Both the position numbers and the translations under genes were made by a program. The notes under the pieces are model-generated. The model had not been told where the DNA came from. It saw only the letters and a program-made list of their open reading frames with translations, and searched no databases. From Alphaproteobacteria bacterium (GTDB lineage: Bacteria; Pseudomonadota; Alphaproteobacteria; Rhodospirillales; Magnetospirillaceae): a DNA stretch of 13,818 bases. Shown one piece after another: positions 1 through 7,374 of this stretch. The stretch spans positions 1 through 13,818 of the forward strand of contig JADFZP010000043.1 in assembly GCA_015232485.1 (NCBI GenBank), written 5' to 3'. Each line of letters opens with the position of its first letter. Position 1 is the first letter of the stretch.

Positions 1-63
1 GAATTCCTGGCGGATGCCGAGGCGCTGTTCCGAACGATCGTGTTCGGGAGTGCGGGAAAGTGA
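1..63 (+). CDS. Possible C-terminal end of a gene running in from the left
   Basis: Frame 1 is open from the window edge to TGA at 61-63 and would encode 20 residues ending in FGSAGK. Most of its codons end in G or C, as in the real genes here. It would point toward the tRNA gene on the opposite strand, with only 8 bases between its stop and the tRNA 3' end. Twenty residues are too few to name a family, and another plus-strand frame is also open through this stretch, so this may not be a gene. Confidence 0.3.
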   Translation, partial: EFLADAEALFRTIVFGSAGK

Positions 64-71
64 TGTCGGAA

Positions 72-145
72 TGGCTGGGGGACCTGGATTCGAACCAGGG
101 CTGACCGGGTCAGAGCCGGTAGTTCTACCGCTAAACTATCCCCCA
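72..145 (-). tRNA. tRNA-Gln (anticodon CUG)
   Basis: The minus strand folds into a complete cloverleaf of 74 nt including an encoded CCA (72-74). The acceptor stem pairs TGGGGGA (139-145) with TCCCCCA (76-82), followed by discriminator G. The D arm is GTT/AAC; the anticodon stem is ACCGG/CCGGT around a seven-base loop with U33 and anticodon CUG (111-113); the T arm is CCTGG/CCAGG around TTCGAAT. CUG reads CAG, hence glutamine. It is transcribed away from the phosphatase gene on its right. No clear terminator is visible between it and the window edge. Confidence 0.96.
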
Positions 146-173
146 GCAGGGCGCGGGTTTCGCGAAGGCGGGA

Positions 174-203
174 CTTCTAGCATGAAGCGCGCGGGGGCGG
201 CAA
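174..203 (-). promoter_or_regulatory. Candidate sigma-70 promoter of the tRNA-Gln gene
   Basis: On the minus strand a -35-like TTGCCG (198-203) is followed after 18 bases by a -10-like TAGAAG (174-179). Transcription would start near 167, giving a leader of about 20 nt before the tRNA 5' end at 145, a normal distance for a tRNA gene. Each hexamer has about four matches to consensus, so this is a positional inference. Confidence 0.35.
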
Positions 204-345
204 GGGGACAATCGCGCGATCGGCGGGCTCGAATGGGGCGGATTGGAGCTTTCGCCATTTCCCGCTTTTGTTCCAGGTGCCTTGTCCCGTAACATATCCG
301 TTTCGTGAGGTCGGATGGGCGGCCTTTGGGCATGACGGGTGGGCG

Positions 346-1386
346 GTGAATTTCCAGTATCCGAGGGAACGGCGCCAGACGGGACGGCCGGTGGGCTCGG
401 GTACGGGCGCGCGGCGGCAGCTTTTCGCCGCGCTGGATCTGGGCACCAACAACTGCCGCATGCTGGTGGCGCGCCGCGCCGGGCGCGGCTTCCGGGTGAT
501 CGACGCGTTCTCGCGGGCCACGCGGCTGGGCGAGGGGGTGGCCGAATCGGGCCGGCTGACCGAAGACGCCATGGACCGCACGGTCGAGGCGCTGAAGCAG
601 TGCGCGGCCAAGCTTGAACGCCGGGGCGTGCTGCTGGCCCGCCACGTCGCCACCGAGGCTTGCCGCCGCGCCGTCAATTGCCGCGAGTTCGTCGCCCGGG
701 TGACCGAGGAGACCGGCATCGCGCTGGAGATCATCACGCCCGAGGAGGAGGCGCGCCTGGCCCTGGCCGGCTGCGCGCCGCTGCTCGACCGCCGGGTCGA
801 TCATGCCGTGGTGTTCGACATCGGCGGCGGCAGCACCGAACTGATGTGGGTGCGGGTGGGCGGCGGCGCGGCCGGCGACGCGGTCATCGAGGCGATGGCC
901 TCGGTCCCGGTCGGCGTGGTTTCGCTGGCCGAACAACAGGGCGAGCGGTTGGAAAGCGTCGATGGCTTCGAGGCGGTGGTGGCCCGGGTGGCCGCCTCGT
1001 TCGCGGCCTTCGACCGGGCCTGCGGCGCCTCGCTCGCGGTGGCCGCCGGTTCGGCGCAGATGCTGGGCACCTCGGGCACGGTGACCACGCTGGCCGCCGT
1101 GCATCTGGGCCTGCCGCGCTATGACCGCGCCGCCGTCGACGGGCTGACGGTGGGCTTTTCGTCGCTGCGCCGGGTCACCCGCACGCTGGTCGGGCTCGAT
1201 TACGGCGACCGCGCCCTGCATCCCTGCATCGGCGACGACCGGGTCGAGTTGGTGTTGGCGGGCTGCGCCATTCTCGAGGCGATCTGCCGCACCTGGCCGG
1301 TGGGCCGCCTGCGGGTCGCCGATCGCGGCGTGCGCGAGGGCATCCTGTTCGGCCTGATGGAAGACGACGAGACGGTGCGGGCATGA
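346..1386 (+). CDS. Short Ppx/GppA-family phosphatase (exopolyphosphatase / pppGpp phosphohydrolase type)
   Basis: The product (346 aa from GTG 346) belongs to the ASKHA-fold Ppx/GppA family, which hydrolyses terminal phosphates of polyphosphate or pppGpp in the cytoplasm. Visible motifs are the first phosphate loop DLGTNNCR (residues 31-38), the acidic ITPEEEARL segment (about 130-138), the second loop DIGGGSTEL (158-166) and a later GTSGTVTTL loop. It has only the catalytic N-terminal half; E. coli Ppx is about 510 residues and carries extra C-terminal helical domains. The frame is open back to TTG 268. GTG 346 is preferred because the DLGTNN strand then sits near the N-terminus; GTG 391 is also possible. 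Neither has a strong Shine-Dalgarno. A weak promoter-like pair lies at 268-295 (TTGTTC, 16 bases, TAACAT). Its TGA overlaps the ATG of rlmE (ATGA, 1383-1386), so the two are translationally coupled. Substrate preference cannot be read from sequence. Confidence 0.88.
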   Translation: MNFQYPRERRQTGRPVGSGTGARRQLFAALDLGTNNCRMLVARRAGRGFRVIDAFSRATRLGEGVAESGRLTEDAMDRTVEALKQCAAKLERRGVLLARHVATEACRRAVNCREFVARVTEETGIALEIITPEEEARLALAGCAPLLDRRVDHAVVFDIGGGSTELMWVRVGGGAAGDAVIEAMASVPVGVVSLAEQQGERLESVDGFEAVVARVAASFAAFDRACGASLAVAAGSAQMLGTSGTVTTLAAVHLGLPRYDRAAVDGLTVGFSSLRRVTRTLVGLDYGDRALHPCIGDDRVELVLAGCAILEAICRTWPVGRLRVADRGVREGILFGLMEDDETVRA

Positions 1387-2087
1387 CGGCGCGAAGCGGT
1401 GATGGTGGGACGAGCGGTCGGCGCAGCGGCGGGCGGATGCTGTTCGAGCGGGTGCGCACGGCGCGCGGCAGAACCACCTCGTCGGCGCGCTGGCTCAGCC
1501 GCCAACTCAACGACCCCTTCGTGATCGAGGCCAAGCGGCTGGGCCTGCGCTCGCGCGCCGCCTTCAAGCTGATGCAGCTCGACGACCGCTTCCATTTCCT
1601 GAAGCCGGGTGGCCGCATCGTCGATCTGGGCGCCGCGCCGGGCGGCTGGACCCAGGTCGCCGTCGAGCGGGTCAAGGGTGGAAAGGTGGTCGGCATCGAC
1701 ATCAGCCCGTGGTCGCCGGTGGCCGGCTCGATCCATCTGGAACACGATTTCCTGGCCGACGACGCCCCCGCTCTGCTGAAGGAGGCGCTGAACGGCCAAG
1801 CCGACGTGGTGCTGAGCGACATGGCCGCCCCCGCCACCGGCCATCCCAAGACCGACCATCTGCGCATCATGGGCCTCGCCGAGGCGGCGCTGCAATTCGC
1901 CACCGAAGTGCTGGCCGAGGACGGCGCCTTCATCTGCAAACTGTTCCAAGGCGGCGCCGAGAAGGGCCTGCTCGACCAGTTGAAAAAGTCGTTCTCGTCG
2001 GTGCGCCACGCCAAGCCGGCCGCCAGCCGCGCCGAATCCTCCGAGACCTACGTGGTCGCCATGGGCTTTCGGAAGTTGGAGGAATAG
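1383..2087 (+). CDS. rlmE: 23S rRNA (uridine-2'-O)-methyltransferase RlmE (RrmJ/FtsJ)
   Basis: RlmE methylates the 2'-OH of U2552 in the A-loop of 23S rRNA at a late step of 50S assembly, using S-adenosylmethionine. The 234-aa protein has an Arg-rich N-terminal extension of about 35 residues, then a Rossmann methyltransferase domain. Visible are the SAM loop DLGAAPGGWTQ (81-91), the acidic strand VVGIDISPW (102-110) and the K-D-K-E catalytic tetrad: K62 in AAFKLMQL, D146 in VLSDMAAP, K186 in FICKLFQGG and E221 in SSETYVVA. The E. coli enzyme is 209 residues; the extra length is N-terminal. The gene overlaps the upstream phosphatase by four bases and is followed by the 90-bp tandem repeat. Confidence 0.95.
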   Translation: MTARSGDGGTSGRRSGGRMLFERVRTARGRTTSSARWLSRQLNDPFVIEAKRLGLRSRAAFKLMQLDDRFHFLKPGGRIVDLGAAPGGWTQVAVERVKGGKVVGIDISPWSPVAGSIHLEHDFLADDAPALLKEALNGQADVVLSDMAAPATGHPKTDHLRIMGLAEAALQFATEVLAEDGAFICKLFQGGAEKGLLDQLKKSFSSVRHAKPAASRAESSETYVVAMGFRKLEE

Positions 2088-2101
2088 GCGTCGCGTTCCC
2101 C

Positions 2102-2283
2102 ACCCGCCATTGCGGCGGGGGCCAAGCGGGCGGAACGCCCGCGCCCGGCGAGGGGCGGACAAGAGCCCTGCGCGTGATCCGACAGGATCGCAAACCCGCC
2201 ATTGCGGCGGGGGCCAAGCGGGCGGAACGCCCGCGCCCGGCGAGGGGCGGACAAGAGCCCTGCGCGTGATCCGACAGGATCGC
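2102..2283. repeat. Perfect tandem duplication of a 90-bp hairpin-rich unit (REP-like)
   Basis: Bases 2102-2191 recur without a mismatch at 2194-2283, a 92-bp period with two bases between. Each unit contains three inverted repeats: CCCGCC/GGCGGG around ATTGC; GCGGGCG/CGCCCGC around GAA; and GATCC/GGATC around GACA. The block fills the space between two convergent genes: the rlmE stop is at 2087 and the minus-strand stop is at 2286-2288. That is where REP/BIME-type elements usually sit, and the hairpins could act as a two-way terminator or mRNA-end stabiliser. The reading frames through it merely follow the repeat and show no sign of coding. Confidence 0.9.
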
Positions 2284-2285
2284 GA

Positions 2286-2744
2286 TCAGGGTCGCAGGCC
2301 GGGCCGCAACGCGTCGTCCAGATACGGAAGCAATTCGTGGTCCTCGCTCAGATGGGTGAGGTCCTTGCCGATCTCGACCTCGACGCGGCGCGCCGTCTCC
2401 TTGTCGATCTGGGCGCGCAACAGGCCCAGGAACTGTGGCGGCGCGACGATCACCAGGCGGTCGCAGGCGCCGGACAGCACGCCCTCTCGCAACCTTTCGG
2501 CCAAGGCGCGGGCGAATTCCCGTTTCTCGTGATCCTTCCAGTCGGTGGGAGGCTCCATGGCGTGGCGGCCCTGGCCGGCGCTGTCGAAGGTGCGGCCGGG
2601 GCGGTCGCTGTCGGCGTCCCTGGCATGGTTGCGAACCGGCGACGCGAAATCGTGCGAGAAGGTCGTTTCCAAATGGCGCGGCCGCTCGGACGTCCAGATG
2701 CGGGCGCGGGCGCCGTCGGCGACCAGGATCCAGGTGGTGGGCAT
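2286..2744 (-). CDS. Host attachment family protein (Host_attach / baeRF-like)
   Basis: The 152-aa product begins with a strand-forming WILVADGARARIW segment (residues 5-17) typical of the family first named for Agrobacterium host attachment and later linked to the archaeo-eukaryotic release-factor (Pelota/eRF1) fold. A charged middle (about 30-75) with several His and Asp residues is followed by a helix, a strand LVIVAPPQFLGLL (97-109), a KE/DLTHLS segment and a C-terminal ELLPYLDDA stretch. It is soluble, with no signal peptide. The start is well fixed: GAGGTG lies just upstream of ATG 2744. It diverges from guaB, with 129 bases between the starts. The family's biochemical role is not settled, so the name should not be read as evidence of host interaction here. 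Confidence 0.85.
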   Translation of the reverse strand: MPTTWILVADGARARIWTSERPRHLETTFSHDFASPVRNHARDADSDRPGRTFDSAGQGRHAMEPPTDWKDHEKREFARALAERLREGVLSGACDRLVIVAPPQFLGLLRAQIDKETARRVEVEIGKDLTHLSEDHELLPYLDDALRPGLRP

Positions 2745-2815
2745 CGTCACCTCGTTTCGGGATGAGCTTTCGAGATGGGGCCTGGGCGGTCGATGGTCCA
2801 CCCCCTCGGGCGCCC

Positions 2816-2843
2816 TTGGCATCCCCGGCCGAATGTGTATGAT
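2816..2843 (+). promoter_or_regulatory. Candidate sigma-70 promoter of guaB
   Basis: TTGGCA (2816-2821) and TATGAT (2838-2843) are each five of six matches to the -35 and -10 consensus, separated by 16 bases. Transcription would start near 2850, about 24 nt before the guaB ATG, leaving room for the GGGAGG ribosome-binding site. It lies in the divergent spacer shared with the host-attachment-family gene. Confidence 0.6.
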
Positions 2844-2873
2844 GTCGCGCCTGCTCTGGACCTGGGAGGCGGC

Positions 2874-4334
2874 ATGCAAATCAAAGAAGCCCTGACGTTC
2901 GACGACGTGCTTCTGGTGCCTGCGGAATCCAACGTTCTGCCCGGCCAGGCCGACACCCGGACGCGACTCACCCGCTCGATCGAACTGGGCATCCCGCTGG
3001 TCTCGGCGGCGATGGACACGGTCACCGAAAGCCGTTTGGCGATCGCCTTGGCCCAGGCCGGCGGCATGGGCATCATCCATAAGAACCTCGAGCCCGGCGA
3101 ACAGGCCGACGAGGTCCGCAAGGTCAAGAAGTTCGAGTCGGGCATGGTGGTCAATCCGGTCACCATCCATCCCGACGAAACCTTGGCCGACGTGCTGCGC
3201 CTGATGTCCGAGCAGCGCATCTCGGGCATCCCGGTGGTCGAGCGCGACTCGAAGAAGCTGGTCGGCATCATCACCAACCGCGACGTCCGCTTCGCCAATG
3301 ACGGCAGCCAGCGCGTCGCCGAGTTGATGACCAAGGCCGATCTGGTCACCGTGCGCGAAGGCGTCAGCCAGGACGAGGCGCGCCGCCTGCTGCACCAACA
3401 CCGCATCGAAAAGCTGCTGGTGGTCGACGACGCCTATCGCTGCATCGGGCTGATCACCGTCAAGGACATCGAGAAGGCGCAAAGCCACCCCAACGCCTGC
3501 AAGGACGACAAGGGTCGCCTGCGGGTGGGCGCAGCCACCGGCGTGGGCCAGGCGGGCATCGAGCGCGCCGAGGCGCTGCTGGACGCCGGCTGCGACGTGA
3601 TCGTGGTCGACACCGCGCACGGCCATTCGCAGGGCGTCATCCAGGCGGTGCGCGACATCAAGCGCCTGTCCAACCTCGCCCAGGTGATCGCCGGCAACAT
3701 CGCCACGCCCGAGGCCGCCGCCGCGCTGATCGCGGCCGGCGCCGACTGCGTCAAGGTGGGCATCGGCCCCGGCACCATCTGCACCACCCGCATGGTGGCC
3801 GGCGTCGGCGTGCCCCAGCTTTCCGCCGTGATGGAGGTGGCCGAGATCGCCCGCCGGACCGACACGCCGGTGATCGCCGATGGCGGCATCAAGTTCTCGG
3901 GCGACGTGGCCAAGGCGATCGCCGCCGGGGCCAGCGTGGTGATGATCGGCTCGCTGCTGGCCGGCACCGAGGAAAGCCCCGGCGAGGTGTTCCTGTATCA
4001 GGGCCGCAGCTACAAATCCTATCGCGGCATGGGCTCGCTGGGCGCCATGGCGCGCGGCTCGGCCGACCGCTACTTCCAGGCCGATGTCGGCGACAACCTG
4101 AAACTGGTCCCCGAAGGAATCGAGGGCCGCGTCCCCTACAAGGGGCCGGTGGCCAACGTGGTCCATCAACTGGTCGGCGGCCTGCGGGCCGGCATGGGCT
4201 ACACCGGCAACCGCACGATTCCCGAGATGCAGACCCGCTGCCAATTCCGCCGCATCACCTCGGCCGGCCTGCGCGAGAGCCACGTCCACGACGTGTCGAT
4301 CACCAAGGAAGCGCCGAATTACAAGAGCGAGTAG
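2874..4334 (+). CDS. guaB: Inosine-5'-monophosphate dehydrogenase GuaB
   Basis: GuaB oxidises IMP to XMP with NAD+, the committed step of GMP synthesis in the cytoplasm. The 486-aa protein has the usual length (E. coli 488) and layout: an N-terminal barrel half (FDDVLLVP near residue 9; SAAMDTVTE, 44-52), an inserted CBS pair (about 92-205), then the second barrel half. The catalytic loop GIGPGTICTTR puts the nucleophile at C303. The phosphate-binding DGGIKFSGD (336-344), the KSYRGMGSLGAM segment and the flap R399-Y400 in DRYFQ are all present, and MGYTG is near the end. The frame is open further upstream, but ATG 2874 has GGGAGG at the right distance and begins the conserved N-terminus. The stop lies 40 bases before the first ATG of rsmB, so the two probably form one operon. 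Confidence 0.98.
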   Translation: MQIKEALTFDDVLLVPAESNVLPGQADTRTRLTRSIELGIPLVSAAMDTVTESRLAIALAQAGGMGIIHKNLEPGEQADEVRKVKKFESGMVVNPVTIHPDETLADVLRLMSEQRISGIPVVERDSKKLVGIITNRDVRFANDGSQRVAELMTKADLVTVREGVSQDEARRLLHQHRIEKLLVVDDAYRCIGLITVKDIEKAQSHPNACKDDKGRLRVGAATGVGQAGIERAEALLDAGCDVIVVDTAHGHSQGVIQAVRDIKRLSNLAQVIAGNIATPEAAAALIAAGADCVKVGIGPGTICTTRMVAGVGVPQLSAVMEVAEIARRTDTPVIADGGIKFSGDVAKAIAAGASVVMIGSLLAGTEESPGEVFLYQGRSYKSYRGMGSLGAMARGSADRYFQADVGDNLKLVPEGIEGRVPYKGPVANVVHQLVGGLRAGMGYTGNRTIPEMQTRCQFRRITSAGLRESHVHDVSITKEAPNYKSE

Positions 4335-4374
4335 CCACCTGACCCCCGCAGCCCGCCTTCAGGCCGCCATCGAG

Positions 4375-5652
4375 ATGCTTGACGCCGTCTCGAACAACGC
4401 GGCCCGCCCGGCCGACACCGTCGCGCGCGAATATTTGAAGACGCGCCGCTACATCGGCTCGGCCGATCGCCGCGCCTTGTCCGAGCGGGTGTGGGGCATC
4501 CTGCGCCGCCGCGCCCGGCTGGATTGGTGGCTGGCCCGCCAAGGCGCCGAGCCCACCGCGCGGGCCCGCGTGCTGGCCGATTTGGCGTTGACCGACGGCG
4601 CCACGCCCGAACAGGCCAATCGCCTGCTCGACGGCCGCCCGCACCATCCCTATCCGCTCAGCCCGGACGAGCGGGGCCTGATCGGCGCGCTGTCGGGCCG
4701 CTCGCTGTTCCATCATGACATGCCCGAGTCGGTGCGCGGCGAATACCCGGATTGGCTGGAACCCCTGCTGCGCGAGGCGTTCGGCGACACCATGCCGGCC
4801 GAGGTCGCCGCCCTGCGCGACGAGGCCGCCGTCGATCTGCGCGCCAACTCGCTGAAATGCGACCGCGAGCAAGCCATCGCCGCGCTGGCCGCCGAGGGCA
4901 TCACCGCCCAGCCGACCGCCTTGTCGCCGCTGGGGATGCGCCTGTCCGGGCGGGTGGCGCTGGGCATCCAGCCGCCGTTCCGCGACGGGCTGGTCGAGGT
5001 GCAGGACGAGGGCAGCCAGATCGTCGCAATGCTGGTTGGCGCGCGCCCCGGCCACGCGGTCGCCGATTACTGCGCCGGAGCCGGCGGCAAGACCCTGGCG
5101 ATCGCCGCCGCGATGGAGAACAAGGGCCGGCTGGTGGCGCTCGACATCCACACCCGCCGCGCCGAGCGCGCCCGTGACCGCCTGCGCCGGGCCGGCGTCC
5201 ACAACGTCATCCACCACATCCTGGGCGAGCCGGGCGACAAATGGCCCAAGCGCCACGCCGCCAGCTTCGACCGCGTGCTGGCCGACGCGCCTTGCTCGGG
5301 CTCGGGCACCTGGCGGCGCAATCCCGACGCCCGCTGGCACCTCACGCCCCAAGACCTCGACGAGTTGAACGCGCTTCAGGCCGACATCCTGGACCGCTCG
5401 GCGCGGCTGGTGAAGCCGGGCGGACGGCTGATCTACGCCACCTGCTCGGTGTTCCGCCGCGAGGACGAGGATCAGGTCGAGCGCTTCCTGACCAATCATC
5501 CCGACTTCCGCCTGCTGTCGGTCGCCGATTTGTGGGCCGAGACGGTCGGCACCCCCTGTCCGGTCGAAGGCCCGATGCTGCGCCTGACTCCGGCGCGCCA
5601 CCACACCGACGGCTTCTTCGCCGCCGTGATGGAGCGGGCTCCCGTCGCCTGA
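4375..5652 (+). CDS. rsmB: 16S rRNA (cytosine-967-C5)-methyltransferase RsmB
   Basis: RsmB (Sun/Fmu) methylates C967 of 16S rRNA using S-adenosylmethionine. From ATG 4375 the protein has 425 residues (E. coli 429). It has an N-terminal NusB-like helical region (about 1-130), then the RsmB/NOP2 methyltransferase domain: VEVQDEGSQIVA (207-218), the SAM loop DYCAGAGGKT (231-240), LVALDIH (253-259), motif IV DAPCSGSGTWRRNPD (304-318) with C307, and motif VI YATCSV (354-359) with C357. One of these two cysteines attacks C6 of cytosine and the other assists release. It ends in the usual DGFFAAV signature. The in-frame codons before 4375, starting at CTG 4339, read LTPAARLQAAIE and look like conserved N-terminus, so the true start may be a CTG. 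It follows guaB directly. Confidence 0.94.
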   Translation: MLDAVSNNAARPADTVAREYLKTRRYIGSADRRALSERVWGILRRRARLDWWLARQGAEPTARARVLADLALTDGATPEQANRLLDGRPHHPYPLSPDERGLIGALSGRSLFHHDMPESVRGEYPDWLEPLLREAFGDTMPAEVAALRDEAAVDLRANSLKCDREQAIAALAAEGITAQPTALSPLGMRLSGRVALGIQPPFRDGLVEVQDEGSQIVAMLVGARPGHAVADYCAGAGGKTLAIAAAMENKGRLVALDIHTRRAERARDRLRRAGVHNVIHHILGEPGDKWPKRHAASFDRVLADAPCSGSGTWRRNPDARWHLTPQDLDELNALQADILDRSARLVKPGGRLIYATCSVFRREDEDQVERFLTNHPDFRLLSVADLWAETVGTPCPVEGPMLRLTPARHHTDGFFAAVMERAPVA

Positions 5653-5829
5653 TCAAACCCTCGGCCGGCGACCGCGGAACAGGCCGACCAGCAGCGCGAC
5701 CACGAACAGCACCAGGAACACGAAGAACAGGATCTGCGCGATGTCGGCGGCGGCCGAGGCGATGGCGCCGAAACCGAACAGCGCGGCGACCAGGGCTATG
5801 ACCAGAAAGACGGCGGCCCAATAGAGCAT
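5653..5829 (-). CDS. DUF1328 (UPF0391) small membrane protein
   Basis: The 58-aa protein has two hydrophobic membrane segments (about residues 3-21 and 33-52) and a basic C-terminal tail GRRPRV. The order MLYWAAVFLVIALVAALFGF, then GIASAAADIAQILF-like helix, then FLVLFVV matches the DUF1328/UPF0391 (YtjA) family of inner-membrane proteins of unknown function, often induced by stress. ATG 5829 is chosen because it has GGGAG six bases upstream and starts the family's MLxWA; an ATG six codons earlier (5847) has no such site. Its stop abuts the rsmB stop with no base between. It is divergent from the dehydrogenase gene on its right. Confidence 0.88.
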   Translation of the reverse strand: MLYWAAVFLVIALVAALFGFGAIASAAADIAQILFFVFLVLFVVALLVGLFRGRRPRV

Positions 5830-5946
5830 GGCGAACTCCCGTTCCATCCAACACCCATCCGATGTCGGGCGTCGTTCGGCCGAGCGGAAGCTGGCGGGGG
5901 CGGGGCAGAAGGCTTACCTTCCGGAGAGGACGGATAGGAGGCCTGG

Positions 5947-7317
5947 ATGGCGCTGGACCAAAGCCTGATCGAAGCGTTGCGCGCCCTGCTCGGCGAGCGC
6001 TTCAGCACCGCGACCGCCGTGCGCGACCAGCATGGCCGCGACGAGTCCTGGCATACCCCCGAACCGCCCGACGCGGTCGCCTTCGCCGAGAGCACCGAAG
6101 AGGTCGCGGCCATCGTGCGCCTGTGCGCCGCTTCGGGCGTTCCGGTGATCCCCTTCGGCACCGGCACCTCGCTCGAGGGCCATGTGATGGCCCGCAAGGG
6201 CGGCGTCACCATCGACCTGATGCGCATGAACCGCGTGCTCGAGGTGCGGCCCCAGGACATGGACGTCACCGTCCAGGCCGGCGTGACGCGCAAACAGTTG
6301 AACGAATGGGTGCGCGACACGGGGCTGTTCTTCCCGGTCGATCCCGGCGCCGACGCCTCGCTGGGCGGCATGGCGGCGACGCGGGCCTCGGGCACCTCGG
6401 CGGTGCGCTATGGCACCATGCGCGAGAACGTGCTGAACATGACGGTGGTGCTGGCCGACGGCCAGATCATCCGCACCGCGCGCCGCGCGCGCAAATCGGC
6501 CGCCGGCTACGATCTGACCCGGCTGATGGTCGGCTCGGAGGGCACGCTGGGCGTCATCACCGAAGTGACGCTGCGCCTGCACGGCATCCCCGAGGCGGTG
6601 TCGGCCGCCGTCTGCGCCTTCCCCGATCTGGTCGCCGCCGTCGACACGGTGATCGCCACCATCCAGGCCGGCGTGCCGGTGGCCCGCATCGAGCTTCTGG
6701 ATTCGGTGATGATGGGCGCCGTCAACGCCCACGCGAAGCTCGACTATCCCGTGCGGCCGACCCTGTTCTTCGAATTCCACGGCAGCGCGTCGGGCGTCGC
6801 CGAACAAGCCGCCACCGTCGAGGCGCTGGCCGGCGAGATGGGCGGGCTGGGCTTCCAATGGGCCACCCGCCCCGAGGACCGCACCCGCCTGTGGCAGGCC
6901 CGCCACGAGGCGTTGTGGGCCGGCCTCGCCCTGCGCCCCGGCGCCAAGGCGTGGACCACCGACGTCTGCGTGCCGATCTCGGCGCTGGCCGACTGCATCG
7001 ACCAGACCCGCAAGGACGCCGACGCGCTGCCCTTCCCCTCGGGCATCGTCGGCCATGTCGGCGACGGCAATTTCCACGTCCTTTACATGATCGACCCCGC
7101 CGACCCCGCCGAGGTCGCCCTGGTCGAAGCCGCCAACGACCGCCTGGTCGCCCGCGCCCTCGAGATGGACGGCACCTGCACCGGCGAACACGGCGTCGGC
7201 TACGGCAAGATGCGCTTCCTCGACGCCGAACACGGCCCCGCGATGGCCGCCATGCGCGCGGTCAAGGCGGCGCTTGATCCGAAGGGGATCATGAATCCGG
7301 GGAAGATCGTGTGGTAG
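5947..7317 (+). CDS. FAD-linked D-2-hydroxyacid dehydrogenase (D-lactate dehydrogenase, cytochrome type)
   Basis: The 456-aa protein belongs to the VAO/PCMH flavoprotein family with a GlcD/LDHD-type C-terminal domain. It likely oxidises a D-2-hydroxyacid such as D-lactate and passes electrons to the respiratory chain. The FAD-binding half shows PVIPFGTGTSLEG (66-78), the GVTIDLMRMN strand (86-95) and MVGSEGTLGVITE (194-206). The C-terminal half shows the metal-site motifs GHVGDGNFH (369-377) and GEHGVG (413-418), ending in PKGIMNPGKI. There is no signal peptide or membrane helix. AGGAGG (5936-5941) lies five bases before ATG 5947, which fixes the start. It is monocistronic; next come convergent genes. 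Glycolate oxidase subunit or 2-hydroxyglutarate dehydrogenase are alternative substrate assignments; no GlcE/GlcF partner lies in the window, which favours a stand-alone LDHD type. Confidence 0.88.
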   Translation: MALDQSLIEALRALLGERFSTATAVRDQHGRDESWHTPEPPDAVAFAESTEEVAAIVRLCAASGVPVIPFGTGTSLEGHVMARKGGVTIDLMRMNRVLEVRPQDMDVTVQAGVTRKQLNEWVRDTGLFFPVDPGADASLGGMAATRASGTSAVRYGTMRENVLNMTVVLADGQIIRTARRARKSAAGYDLTRLMVGSEGTLGVITEVTLRLHGIPEAVSAAVCAFPDLVAAVDTVIATIQAGVPVARIELLDSVMMGAVNAHAKLDYPVRPTLFFEFHGSASGVAEQAATVEALAGEMGGLGFQWATRPEDRTRLWQARHEALWAGLALRPGAKAWTTDVCVPISALADCIDQTRKDADALPFPSGIVGHVGDGNFHVLYMIDPADPAEVALVEAANDRLVARALEMDGTCTGEHGVGYGKMRFLDAEHGPAMAAMRAVKAALDPKGIMNPGKIVW

Positions 7318-7329
7318 CACCAGCCTGAG

Positions 7330-7350
7330 GAACGTTCATGGCCAATGTTC
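7330..7350. terminator. Weak hairpin between the dehydrogenase gene and darT
   Basis: GAACGTT (7330-7336) pairs with AATGTTC (7344-7350), including one G-U pair, around a seven-base loop, 12 bases past the dehydrogenase stop. No T-run follows on either strand. It lies in the 57-base spacer between convergent genes, where a terminator is expected, but it is a poor match to a Rho-independent signal. Confidence 0.2.
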
Positions 7351-7374
7351 GTGATGACCGACCTCGGGCCTAGC

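Noticed and set aside
1..6. GAATTC at the very first base, suggesting a restriction-fragment end.
   Set aside because: The right end shows no matching site and other GAATTC sites lie inside the window (for example at 6771), so this is probably coincidence.
2102..2283. CRISPR array as an explanation of the direct repeats.
   Set aside because: There are only two units of 90 bp with a two-base gap and no spacers, and no cas genes nearby.
2110..2285. Plus-strand frames through the tandem repeat, giving near-identical peptides twice.
   Set aside because: The peptides only reflect the duplicated DNA, are arginine-rich and have no homology pattern; the unit is built of hairpins.
2745..4289. Long minus-strand reading frame continuing upstream of the host-attachment-family gene, antisense to guaB.
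   Set aside because: It is the mirror of the guaB codon pattern in GC-rich DNA, rich in His, Asp and Ala-Gly runs with no family signature. The real gene starts at ATG 2744 with a strong ribosome-binding site.
4300..5604. Minus-strand frame of 434 residues opposite rsmB.
   Set aside because: Shadow of a well-supported rsmB; no motif, no start signal.
5914..7320. Minus-strand frame of 468 residues opposite the FAD-linked dehydrogenase.
   Set aside because: Composition is typical of antisense shadows (His/Gly/Asp/Val-rich), and the plus-strand frame has clear FAD and metal-site motifs.
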